This document shows, piece after piece, positions 21,622 through 31,798 of a stretch of DNA of 64,000 nucleotides (positions are counted from its first letter, which is position 1; each line of letters opens with the position of its first letter). Under the pieces are notes generated by a model. That model was not told the DNA's origin, ran no database searches, and saw nothing but the letters and a program-made list of their open reading frames with translations. The position numbers were made by a program, and so were the translations under genes. The stretch is from Leishmania infantum JPCM5 (taxonomy: Eukaryota > Euglenozoa > Kinetoplastea > Trypanosomatida > Trypanosomatidae), in the NCBI RefSeq assembly GCF_000002875.2, contig NC_009415.2, positions 692,001 to 756,000 on the forward strand. The letters run 5' to 3'.

Positions 21622-24600
21622 CAGGAAAGCAGCACCCCTCACAGGCACACGAGCGCGCGCTTTGCACTGCCCGTGAGGACATCCCTGCGTAAGACCAGAA
21701 GGAGGGCGGCAGCCGATATTCGCCCAAACTTGCGAGAGCGCAAGGGAAAGGCGTGGGCCAATCACCTGGTGCGCACACGCGTGCTGGATTCAGCCATATG
21801 TCTGTTCATGTCCGTACAGGTGGCGTCAGGCACGTGTTTGTGCAGGAGAGGGGGAGAGGGGCTTGATCGTTCACGCGCGTGCTTCATTGTCCACTTACGC
21901 GTGCACGAGATGGAGCAATCTTGCACCGTATTCCACGCGCTGGCAGAGCGAACTTTTTTGTTCTCACACTCTCTCTCGCTGGGTTTGGTCAGTGATCCTC
22001 TCTTTCTTATGCTCCATGTCCTCCTGCTAGACACTGCCATCAGACTGCTTGCATGTGTTGCCTAAGCAAGGAAGTTCCATCATTCCCTCGCCTTCGTCTA
22101 CCCACCTCCACTTCGAGGCGCGTGCGCGCCGGCGTACGCCTTCACCCCCTTGCCAGGGAGAAGCTCGCATATATAACAAAAAAAAAGAATGAAACACGGA
22201 GCGAGCACGGGGTGGGGGGGTCATTCGCGTTTGCTTTCACTTTCCCTCTTCTCTGCTGCTGTCCGTTGGCCCCTTCCAACCGCTTCGTTCTTCATTACGT
22301 TCTCTTTTTGAAGAGATATGTTTGATTTATCGTTAGAGAGGACTTTGCCCGTTCATCCTCACACACGCACGCGCGCGCAGATATGCGTATTTTCGTCGCT
22401 GTTGTTGTTTCGGTTCCGCGTGTGCAAACCTTACAGGAGCGGGAGAGTTACATGTTGCCAAGCAGCAGATGTCGACGCACAAGCACGAAGAAGGAGAGCG
22501 GGAAGGCGGGTGGAACAAAACGAAAGGGAAGAAAAGGGCTGGAGGAGGGGAGAAGAAATACATAAGAAAGAGACAAAGAGAGGGGAGGGGGAGGAGCGTG
22601 GCGGCTTATATATGTGCGTGAGGGCGTCTGTTTCGGGGGAGAGGTGGGCACTCATCGCGAAAAAAGGGAAAGAAGGACCACACACACACACACATACGTG
22701 TCTACGCGCTCTCACTTCACGGCCACAACCACCTGTTTGCACCCAGACGACTGTACAGCGCATGCGTTTCCGCCGTAAAGCAGGCACACAAACACATATG
22801 CATATACATCAGAAGCGCTGCCACGCCCCCAAAAAAAAAAATTTAGTTCCTCAGGAATCATAGAAAACCAGAGAGACAGTCACGGCGCTCGTCGATCCTC
22901 CTCTGCCCTCTCCATCCGATCCATCGCGCCATGACAAGAGCACATTGAAAGCACACACACAGGAGAACGAGGGAAAGGAGATACTACTTGGCAAGAATAA
23001 GACGCACCGCGATGTGATGCCCTCTCTTGCCTTTTTATGCCGTTCTTCTTTCGTTAGCTGAGTGCACGCACGCACACACACACACACACACATGCCTCGA
23101 TGCGCCCCTCATGGGTGATACAGGGTTGTTCGCTTCATGTTTCTTTTGTTTCGAAGTGAAAGGGGAGGTGGGCACCCCTCCAAAACATCCAGGCCAACGA
23201 AGAGGACACATAGGGAGGAGAGAGCATAGACAAGAGAGAAGCAGAAAGAGATCCAGAAGCTCAGTAAAACAGCATCGAAGAAAGACACTGGATCGGGAAT
23301 GAATGAGCCCTCGACGCAGTGTTTGCTGAGCGTTTTCCATATTGCTTCATTCTTGTCGAGACTTTTCCTGTTTAGGCTCACCTTTTCCCTTTTTCTTCCT
23401 TATCGCTCTTAGCAGTAGTCAATGCATGCACACAAGAAGCGGCGCATGTAACGCAGCATGACATCTTTCTCTTGTTTCCGCACGTGGACGTTATTGTTAA
23501 ACAAGCAGGTCCAACAGAGAAGATGTGCAGGTGAATAACAGACTGAGGGGAGTGGAGAAGGGGAGGAGGGGCGGAGGGGCGGAGAAGCTGAGAGAAGACT
23601 TGGACTCCCCCATGTACTCGTCCATTCTGTCCGCTCCGACCACCATCGGCACCACTGATCGCGCACCTCCAACGTTGCCGCAGCTTCCCTTTTCGTTTAC
23701 TCTTTTTTGGTTCGTTTTTTCGGCGCTGTCGAGACTCAGTTCAACGTAAGCGAATCCATGAAGTAATCGGTCTTGTGAAAGGCCTGCAGAGCAGGAAAGG
23801 GGTGCGCATAAGTGCCGGAGTGTTGCTGTTTTTTTTTTCTGGGGGAAGGGGTTCTTCCCCCTTTTCCTTCCGTTCTTCGTATGTGCTGAAGTCGTGCTCT
23901 GCGTCTTCTCGCACGCCTGTCCGGCATGCACTCAAACTTACGCAAGACGGTGTTGACGCTGACGAAGAAGACACACGTATACGCACGCGGTGGCACGCCA
24001 TCGCTGGAGGAAAAGGCGAACGAAGCAACGTCACGCAAACATGGAAAAGAGGACAGGAAAGGAGAGCAAAATAAACCACATCGGGCTGCGGTTCTCTACA
24101 CCCACCGAGGCTCCCATCCCTTCCCAGAGAGCGAGAGAGAGGGGGAGAGGCGGTGGTAGTGGGAAGCGCACAGAACACTGGGAAAGGACCGAAACGAAGA
24201 ACAAAAAAAAAAACAGGCGACGAATTTCACAGAAAACACAACAGAAGACAAAAGGGGCGCACACGTGAGTCGTGGGAGAGCGAGAGTGCACATAAAAGAA
24301 CAAAATGACAGATAAGGGCGCGAGAGAGGGAGAAAAAAAGACACGATCAGCAAGAACGGCAACAGCAACAGGTTTAGCCGCTTGCCTGCTCATCTTCTAC
24401 TTGATCGCCTTCAGTCAGCGCCCGTGCTCGTCGGCAAATCTGTCTTCTCGAGAAGAGACAAGGGAGAAAAAAATGGACAACGCCGCCATCACCAAAGCCC
24501 ACCAGCGCCTACACGCATAGGTCTCCCGGATCCCACAGATCAGCTGTACAGAGGAGACTCGAGCACACACAAACACAACACAACACACAAAAAAGGCAAA

Positions 24601-24725
24601 AAAAAACTGAAAAGACGTTAAAGAGCAGAGCTTTTACATTCTGCAGCTCTCTCAGCAGAGCATCACGTCTCTGTGCGGCGCATTGTTGACGGGCGAAGAA
24701 GAGATGTGCAAGGGAGCGAGAGTGA

Positions 24726-24809
24726 ATATGTATATATACATATATATATATATGTATATGTATATATGTATATATGTATATATATGTATATATGTATGTA
24801 TGTATGTAC
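24726..24809. repeat. TA / TATG microsatellite
   Basis: About 84 nt of alternating TA with interspersed G, ending in TATG repeats. It resembles the tract at 21501-21621 and lies in the same spacer. Confidence 0.88.
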
Positions 24810-26161
24810 AAGCACAAACAACTGTTAAGAGACGTCTTCAAACCGTTTGAACGGAGGGAGGAGGGGAGGGTTGGAACGAAAAAAGCGAGTGAGTGTGCCA
24901 GTGAGAATGCGTGGTTCGCTTCTTTTTTTTTGCTTTTCGTTTTCTTCCAGCCTTTGCTCGTTTTTTGTTTCGAGTTGCGTAAAGTATGCGTGTCTGTCAC
25001 GATCGCGCTTCCCTGGTTGTAAAATAAAGGGGGAGGAGGAGGGGGCGAAACGAACGAGTTCGAATTCGCTGTGATGTTGCATGTCCTCAGCCTGTGCACC
25101 CCCGTTGCGCGGGGAAGGATAGTACGGTGTGCAAAGGCTGAGGAGCGGTGCACAAAGGCATTCTTGAAAGTTGGCGTGGCCCCGTTCAGCCGATGCCGGC
25201 GGGCAGACTAAGACAGGAGCCGCAAATCCACACATATCGAGTGGGGAAGGCGAGGTGAGGAACACAATGGGTTGCTACGCTCGGAGAGCATAAAAGGAAA
25301 AAAGGGGAAAAAGGGGGTGCGCTGCTGAACACTGGAGCAGTGAGACGGCGGAACGGCAAAGAAAACGTCGGTTGTGGCGGCGGCGCAATGATGAGAGCCA
25401 CAGAGAGCAAAAGGCAGAGCAACGAAGCGGCTCAGGAAACACAAAAAAAAAACGGAAGTCGAAGACGTCTACGTGCATGCCAAAGAGAGTGGGAGGAAGG
25501 GAAAGTGCGAAAACAACGAAAAGGAGAAAGAAATAGAGGCGAGAGGCGGAGAGGGGGGGGGCGAACAGGGAAAGTGTGCTGTTCATGCGGTGGAGTATGT
25601 CGCCCCTTTGTTGTGTGTTGGTTTTTTTGTGTGTGTGTCGTCCCCAGACCGGAAACACGCGCACGGAAGCACAGATAAAAAAAATATATACATGAAGACG
25701 GGGGCAGAGGAGGAGGGGAACAACAACCAAAAACAAAAACGGAAAGAGCAGATGAATGGCGCCAAAGAACAAGCAAACACGAACAAAAGATACAGTGGAG
25801 GCCAAAAGAAGGTCCGTATGCGCACATCATCGGCCGTGGAACGAGAACAGGCACAAGCGAAATGAGACATGCAAAGTGGGAAGTAATGGCACATGCAAAG
25901 ACGCCGGCAGGAGGAGAAACATCTCCGCCCCCCCCCGTTGGGCCGATCGCCTCCACCACCCGCCTCGCACCAACCATGCAAGCCCATAACGCTGCGACTT
26001 CCGCGTCGCGCTGGCTGTGAGCACAGGCATGCGCAAGCGCGCATAGGCAGAGAGCGCCGTACGCACAGGTTCTGCTTCAACAGCAGCGAGCAGGACAGTA
26101 AAAAGAGGGTAAGCGCTATTTACCGACGCACTCGGCTCTCCTCTTACGCTCGTGCTCGCAG

Positions 26162-26210
26162 TTCTGCCATAGCCGTGAGCAAGTCATCGATGTTCACGGC
26201 TATGGCAGAA
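26162..26210. other. Perfect 17-bp inverted repeat (stem-loop)
   Basis: The arm TTCTGCCATAGCCGTGA (26162-26178) is the exact reverse complement of TCACGGCTATGGCAGAA (26194-26210), with a 15-nt spacer. The spacer itself contains the palindrome CATCGATG. It lies in the probable 3' UTR of the gene ending at 28779, about 460 nt beyond the SIDER2 copy. In RNA it would form a strong hairpin. Protein-binding site, processing site or remnant of a mobile element are all possible. Confidence 0.75.
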
Positions 26211-26673
26211 GACGCGGCCCTGGGGAGGAGGTTGGACGAATGTTCGCGCACAAACAACGACGAAAAGAAAAAAAGAAGCCCAACACAGCTAGCACTCGAC
26301 CACCAACACCGCTACCCGAAAAAAAAGATGCACCAAAAAGCTCAGCCCTGTTGGCAAGAGAAGAATCGAATGAAAAGGCAGACGAATGCGTAAACGAAGA
26401 TGAAAAGAGGGACATAAAAGAGGGGAAGAGAGAGGGAGGAACAACGGAGCCACATCCGTGTCTCATGAGGATGCAAAGACGGATGTGCATGGGGCAAACA
26501 CAGACATGCACAAAGACACTTGCACCCCTGAATTATATCTCAAGGAAACACCGTCGACCAACAGAAAAGAGCGAACAAGAAAGCGAGACAAGACGCTTCG
26601 ATCAAGGAAGTCGAGCACAAGTAAAACAAAAAGACAACTGCGCCTACGACAAGAGGCGAAAGAAGGAGACATA

Positions 26674-27231
26674 TTTGATCAGCGTGCCCACTTCTCTGCC
26701 GCAGCGCATCAGCCATACACTACTCCACTCGGCCTGCCACAGGGCCCCATCGCCTCGTGCGAAGCAGCCGTCGACACAGTCATCTGAGAGCAGGGCCCCT
26801 GCCTCACACTCTGCCCGCCCCTGCTTCACAGGGCACCTCACAGCCGCGCACATCGTGTCGGTCGCCACCTGGTTCATCCCCCTCCCGGTGACTCAGGCTC
26901 CCCGCACCGGGAGGCAGTGCGAGGGCCGGGCGGGATACATTCGAGTCACGCCGACACCCTCCCCATCACACGGGTGGTACACGCGTGCCCACTGTCGGGG
27001 ATCTCTCACACGCAACGCCATCCGCGGCCTCACCGCCGGCATCAGCAGCGATACATTGCTACGAGCTCCCTACGTAGGTAGGTGCCTGACCCTGCTACGG
27101 CCAGAAGCGGTGCGGCATCGGCAGGGGATAGGGGGGCGGCTCGGCTTCCCCACACAAACACACAGAGTGGGGGTGCACTGGACCCTGAGATGCCACGCAC
27201 TGAGAGGGGTGCGTCCCCCTCCGGCTTCAGG
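26674..27231 (-). mobile_element. SIDER2-type short retroposon, copy B
   Basis: It matches the element at 11256-11813 at 557 of 558 positions without gaps. The same end features are present: GC-rich 5' signature near 27231 on the minus strand, and TGATCAAAT at the 3' end with a less pure A tail than copy A. Sequences just outside the two copies differ, so the homology boundary is sharp. It lies about 1.55 kb downstream of the stop of the gene ending at 28779, in its probable 3' UTR and sense to the transcript. Such identity is unusual for an element class generally known as degenerate. Recent insertion, gene conversion or an assembly effect could explain it. Confidence 0.85.
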
Positions 27232-27560
27232 ATTTCGAAGCAGGGCGAAGAAAAGGAAGAGCGAAGAGATTCGAAAAAAAAGGTGTGAAAAACTGCATAA
27301 AAGTGAAAGGAAGAACAGAGAGAGGGAGGGGATAGAGAGGACAAGGGGTGAGGTGTATGGTGGGGTGGGGGAGGGTGGCCTCTCCTGAGAGCCTGATGAT
27401 TCTTTACAAAACGAGAACACGAAAGAAAGAGCAAATACAACGGGAAGCGAGAGTGTGTGTCAACAGGGAACAGGGAGGAAAGAGGAGATAAGAGTTAGCA
27501 AAACGGAAAACGGAGCGCGCAAAACGAGAAGAGCAGCAGAGAAACAAGAGAAAAAACGTA

Positions 27561-27583
27561 CCCCTCGCCCTCTGGCTCCCTCC
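27561..27583. repeat. 23-nt sequence shared with 12248-12270
   Basis: Second copy of the exact 23-nt match. It is 330 nt upstream (in transcript sense) of SIDER2 copy B, against about 435 nt for the first copy. Confidence 0.6.
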
Positions 27584-28778
27584 TCCCACCTCCCCCCGCA
27601 CCACCGCACACTGGTGCATGAGGGAGGGACGGAGGGAGAACACGGCGCACGCACTAAAGAAAAGAGAGATACATCGCTTACAGCAGCAAGCATTGGCAAG
27701 TCGAAAACAACGAAAAAAAAAGTACATACGAAAAGCTGCATCAAGCAAGTGAAAACATGGGATAGAAATAAAGAGGGAGAGAGGAGGGGATTTAGTGGTA
27801 CGGGAACAAGACTTCGTGTTGAGGGGGGAGGGAGGGGCGGGCGACTAATGAAGCTCTTGTCCTGGACACTAAGGCCTGCTCGATTCACGAGGGTAGTGAT
27901 GACAGTTGCCGTCGTAGAAGACAACAGCAAGGAAAACGAGACGATTAAAAAGAAAGAAAAGAAAAAAGCAAGCGCTGAGCGGTGCATGAAGCGGACAAGC
28001 AAGAAAGGCATTGAGTGGAAGGGAGGAGAGAGTCACACATCCACATCCTTCCGAGACGAAAAGAAAGCAAGGTCAAGCAAGAGACATAAGAGGTACGAAG
28101 AGAGAATGCCATTAACGCGCATGTCGGCTACTGGTCCATGCATTTCTGGCGTACAATGATTCGCTCTTCTTCCTTATTTAGTCGCTCTGCCTTTGCTGCT
28201 CCTCAACTCAGGCGCTCTACTCCGTATTTCAGAGCAGCGATCAAGCGCCAAAGACTGACGACCGCGGCGCTGCCCGCTTTGCTGGGGCATTTTCGTGTGT
28301 GTGTGTGTGTGGGTGTGTCGGTGTCACTGTGTACGAGAAGGGGCTTGTGTAGAGGGTACCTACGCATATGCACGAGCAAGGCAAGCAATAATACACGGGT
28401 TACAAAGAAATGAATAAAAGGCTGCGCAGACCTTTCCCGAAGCGTCCATATCGATAAACCAGGAGCTCGATAAGCGACCAGCTCTGTGTAGGAGGCGGCA
28501 GCAACGAGGAAAACGAAAGAAACCTACGTGAGTGCACACGAACAAGAACTGCGGAAAGCAGCGCGAAAAAAAAAACAAGAAAGGAAGCGTGAGGCACCCG
28601 CGCTACCGTGGGTACACGCGTGTACTCAAGCGCTGGGCTATGCGGCTGTCTCGCGACCCCCCCTCCACTCAATAACCTCCTTTCCCACCGCCACCTTTCC
28701 ACCGCTTCGATCGTGTATGGTGCGCAGAAGCGAACGAGGGAAAGGAAAAAAAAGAGGAGCTGGCGCTTCAACGCTCCG

Positions 28779-31616
28779 TCACTGAGTGAAGGTCATCATG
28801 TGCGGGTGCTGTTGATAGGATAGCATCGGGGATGGTGCAGCGCCGGTGGCGCTAGCCGCGGTCGATTGCAAGATGCAGAGCTGCCCATTTACCATCACAT
28901 AGCTTGGGTACGACTGCGGTGCGGCGGCAGCAACAGACGGGGTGTAGGACACCTGCGGCGCTGGTGCGACCCCGCTGCCCATTAAGCCCCCTACAGCAAC
29001 GAGTTGGCCCAGTGCATTCACGACACATGTCCCGACCGACTGGGATGTTGCTGCGGTGCCTTGAATGTTGCCAGCACCCGCCACGCCCCACACGGCTTGC
29101 TGCTGCGGAGGAGACGGGGGCAGAGGGGGCGCCCCATGACCGTACATTCCCTGGGGAGGCATGGTGTGCAGCTGCTGTTGCGGCGCCGGCGACATCTCAC
29201 TCTGACCCTGACTGACAGGCATGAAGGTGTACATCACGGGGGCGCCTCCCGCCGCCATCGCCGCCGCCATCGCCGCCGCCTCCGCGGGGTATGTGGCATA
29301 CATTGAATTGAGGTGGCCATGGCCAATGCTGCCTGCAAACGGCATTGGGGCAGCTTGCACTGCAGATTGCGTACTTGCATCGTACGCGGGAGGCTGTGGC
29401 AACGAGACCCCAGAGGCGATAGACGCGAGGTACGCCTGTTGAACGTCTGGACTCGCCGCCGAAAGGGTGAGGGGCAGCAACTCGCCTTTCTGCGGCAGCT
29501 TCGAGGACTGGGATGGCTGGGAAAAGATATTCTGCCTGTGTACCGGAGGCACGCTTGGCGGCAGCATTGGCGATGTGTCGCCATTCTTCCCGCGCGCGCC
29601 AATGTTGCGGACACCACTGTTCGGATCTCTCGCAGCCCCGGCCCCGCCGACGCCGCCGCGGTCAACCTTGCCCTGCACCGCGTTACCGCTACTGCAGCCG
29701 CCGTTTTTGCGGTTCGATTGCCGGTTTGGGTTGGCAAACTTAGGCACGGTGCCGTAGTAGAAGTCCTCGTGGCCACGACGGAAGTGCCACACGTAGAAGG
29801 AGCCGTCGTGGACGCAGGACCTGCTGGCATCGTCGTAGACCCACCCCGGGTCCTGTTCTGTCGCCTCACGCGCCAGCTTGCACTCATCACGCACGAGGGA
29901 GAGAAGGACGCTCTCGATGAAGATGTTGTCGACGCGCCAGCTGCCCTTCTTCGCCTCAAAGGGGGCGGCATCGCCGTCGAGGCCAGTCGCTCCGCTGGAG
30001 GGGGTGGCCTCCGCGGACGCGCTGTCTTCATCGGAGGCTCCCTTCGCAGCATCGAGAGCAAGACCCGCTGAGTCACAGCGCAACGGTGCCCCAGATGACG
30101 AAGACAACAACGGCGAGGTGTTGTCCGAGCAGAACTTCAGCGCTTCGAGGTGTGATGTACCATAGAAGATATCTTCATCCTCGCTGACATCGTGTGCCGC
30201 GGTAACACCGAGACTTGGGCTGGCGCCAGTGCTGCGGGTGCTCGGAGGGACGTAGAAGGAGAGGATGTCGCCCCGACGCACGTGAAGAGTCTCCACCACC
30301 GCCGATGTCGTGCCGTCGGCCGCCTCGGCGTCCTCGCTCAGGCCCAGCTGGTGCGACAGCGAAGGCGTGTGCGTCGGCCCATTGCGGGCTTCCACCGAAG
30401 CGCGATCCACCACCGTCACGGTGCTGTCCACACAGACCACGTACACCTCGTTGGCCGCGTGACTCCAGTTCGAGATGCTTGTCACAGCGCGAGTGACGTA
30501 CCCCTTCACCACGTAGGTGATCTTCGGAGCAGTGTTGCCCCCGCTCTTCAACGCACCCTCCAACGCTGCCGCCTTCACGGCCAGGGATTCGTGGTCGTTG
30601 AAGACATCGGTGTAGACGCTGCCAACGTGAGTCTCAGCGCGGTTCATCAGAGCTTTCCCCGTCAGCCCAGCACGTTCCTTTCCAGCGCAGCCCGTCACGA
30701 TAGGCTGCTGATGCGACAGTTGCTTCAGGACTCGCTGCTCTGACTTTGCTTTCAGGAAGGAGATGTAGTAGCAGGCGACGGCGGGCATCATCTTGGCCAC
30801 ATACTCGCGACTCACCGCGCCGTGGAGGCAGTACTCGTCAATGTAAAATTTGGAGCTTTTCGGCGCCTCCAGAATGTTTGCCATGCGATCCCGCATCTCT
30901 CGCAGAAAGCACAGAAATGGAATGTTGGTCTTAAAGCACGTGAAGCTGGCCGGCAGTGCAGGCACGTTCGGGAGACCGATGGTTCTGCAGCACTGATGGT
31001 AGTAGATGTAGGCCGCGAGCAGGACTACACGGGACATGTTGTGGTCTCCCGCCGACTTCATAATCAACGTTCGGATCTTCAGCACATCGTCGCGTCGAAA
31101 AGGAATGAGCGGGTCGTCTGGCTTGCTCACCAACGTGCAGGTATCGCCGATGATGCCGATCACTTTCGCGAACGCAGACGCGCCGCCGCGGCTCGGCGAC
31201 GGAAGTTGCACGCTGCCCTCTGGCACGTAGTTCGTGCCCTCGTAGAGAAACACAACAGCGCACAGCACGGGGCGGATGCGGTAGAGGTCGCCGGCCTCGT
31301 AGACCTCGCGGACGGCGGCATTGGTCAGAAACATACCCTGTGCTGTGTGCCGAAGCAGGAGGCGGTGCATGTCCTCACGCGAGTTCTCGATGGGTGGGAT
31401 GCGACTGAGGTCGCCGCTTTTGCCGTCAAAGTTGGGCCGCATGTAGTAACGCACCGATGGGTCAGTGTAGGCTTCGTACAGTTGCCTGAACAGCGGGCAG
31501 TCGGGAGTAGGAAAGTACTGCTCCACAATGGGGATCAGCGCCACCTGCCGCACGCCGCTTTGTGGGACGCGGAAAGGGGCATCAGGCACGATCTCCGCAC
31601 TCGGCGCGGTACCCAT
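28779..31616 (-). CDS. Myristoylation-motif family protein, paralogue 3 (945 aa)
   Basis: This is the first of the three paralogues to be transcribed. I chose the ATG at 31616: it gives MGTAPSAE, with Gly2 and Ser6, and the in-frame extension to 31859 crosses a pyrimidine tract. Family blocks: VALIPIVEQYFPTPDCPLF (about 25-43), YYMRPNFDGKSGDLSRIP (about 57-74), RIRPVLCAVVFLYEG, FAKVIGIIGD, IMKSAGDHN (about 185), TNIPFLCFLREMRD (about 230), CKLAREATEQDPGWV (about 580), and FYYGTVPKFANPNRQ (about 620). Residues about 830-945 are rich in Pro, Gln, Ala, Met and Tyr and probably disordered. It resembles paralogue 1 more than paralogue 2 (shared GDLSRIP and YGTVPxFANPN). Function unknown; membrane association through acylation is inferred. 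Confidence 0.88.
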   Translation of the reverse strand: MGTAPSAEIVPDAPFRVPQSGVRQVALIPIVEQYFPTPDCPLFRQLYEAYTDPSVRYYMRPNFDGKSGDLSRIPPIENSREDMHRLLLRHTAQGMFLTNAAVREVYEAGDLYRIRPVLCAVVFLYEGTNYVPEGSVQLPSPSRGGASAFAKVIGIIGDTCTLVSKPDDPLIPFRRDDVLKIRTLIMKSAGDHNMSRVVLLAAYIYYHQCCRTIGLPNVPALPASFTCFKTNIPFLCFLREMRDRMANILEAPKSSKFYIDEYCLHGAVSREYVAKMMPAVACYYISFLKAKSEQRVLKQLSHQQPIVTGCAGKERAGLTGKALMNRAETHVGSVYTDVFNDHESLAVKAAALEGALKSGGNTAPKITYVVKGYVTRAVTSISNWSHAANEVYVVCVDSTVTVVDRASVEARNGPTHTPSLSHQLGLSEDAEAADGTTSAVVETLHVRRGDILSFYVPPSTRSTGASPSLGVTAAHDVSEDEDIFYGTSHLEALKFCSDNTSPLLSSSSGAPLRCDSAGLALDAAKGASDEDSASAEATPSSGATGLDGDAAPFEAKKGSWRVDNIFIESVLLSLVRDECKLAREATEQDPGWVYDDASRSCVHDGSFYVWHFRRGHEDFYYGTVPKFANPNRQSNRKNGGCSSGNAVQGKVDRGGVGGAGAARDPNSGVRNIGARGKNGDTSPMLPPSVPPVHRQNIFSQPSQSSKLPQKGELLPLTLSAASPDVQQAYLASIASGVSLPQPPAYDASTQSAVQAAPMPFAGSIGHGHLNSMYATYPAEAAAMAAAMAAGGAPVMYTFMPVSQGQSEMSPAPQQQLHTMPPQGMYGHGAPPLPPSPPQQQAVWGVAGAGNIQGTAATSQSVGTCVVNALGQLVAVGGLMGSGVAPAPQVSYTPSVAAAAPQSYPSYVMVNGQLCILQSTAASATGAAPSPMLSYQQHPHMMTFTQ

Positions 31617-31752
31617 TTTGTTTGCTTTTCTGCCCTCTCGGCTGTTCCTGCTTTGCAAGCACGCGAGGATGTACAAGGGCCAAGAAAGGCTGTGGACTTC
31701 CACGAGAACGCAGGGAAGACAGAGAGAGCGAGAGAACCAAGAGACGAACAAG

Positions 31753-31798
31753 CTATCAGCGCAGAGCGAAAAAAGAGAAAAGGAAAGAAAACGAGATA
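31753..31798 (-). promoter_or_regulatory. Candidate trans-splice acceptor for the gene starting at 31616
   Basis: On the minus strand a pyrimidine tract (about 31765-31798) leads into GCTGATAG, with the AG at 31754-31753, about 136 nt before the ATG. It argues against starts further upstream. Confidence 0.5.

Larger units (their letters stand above)
17829..28778. other. 10.9-kb gene-poor spacer between paralogues 2 and 3
   Basis: No supportable gene. It should contain the 5' UTR of the gene starting at 17828 and a long 3' UTR for the gene ending at 28779. Recognisable content: a splice-acceptor-like tract near 18190, TA/TATG microsatellites at 21501-21621 and 24726-24809, a CA run near 23071, a perfect hairpin at 26162-26210, SIDER2 copy B at 26674-27231 and a GT run near 28293. 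The many open frames are purine- or pyrimidine-biased artefacts. Confidence 0.65.

Noticed and set aside
26240..27388. 382-codon plus-strand frame, similar to one at 11131-11817
   Set aside because: Their similarity is entirely the antisense reading of the two SIDER2 copies.
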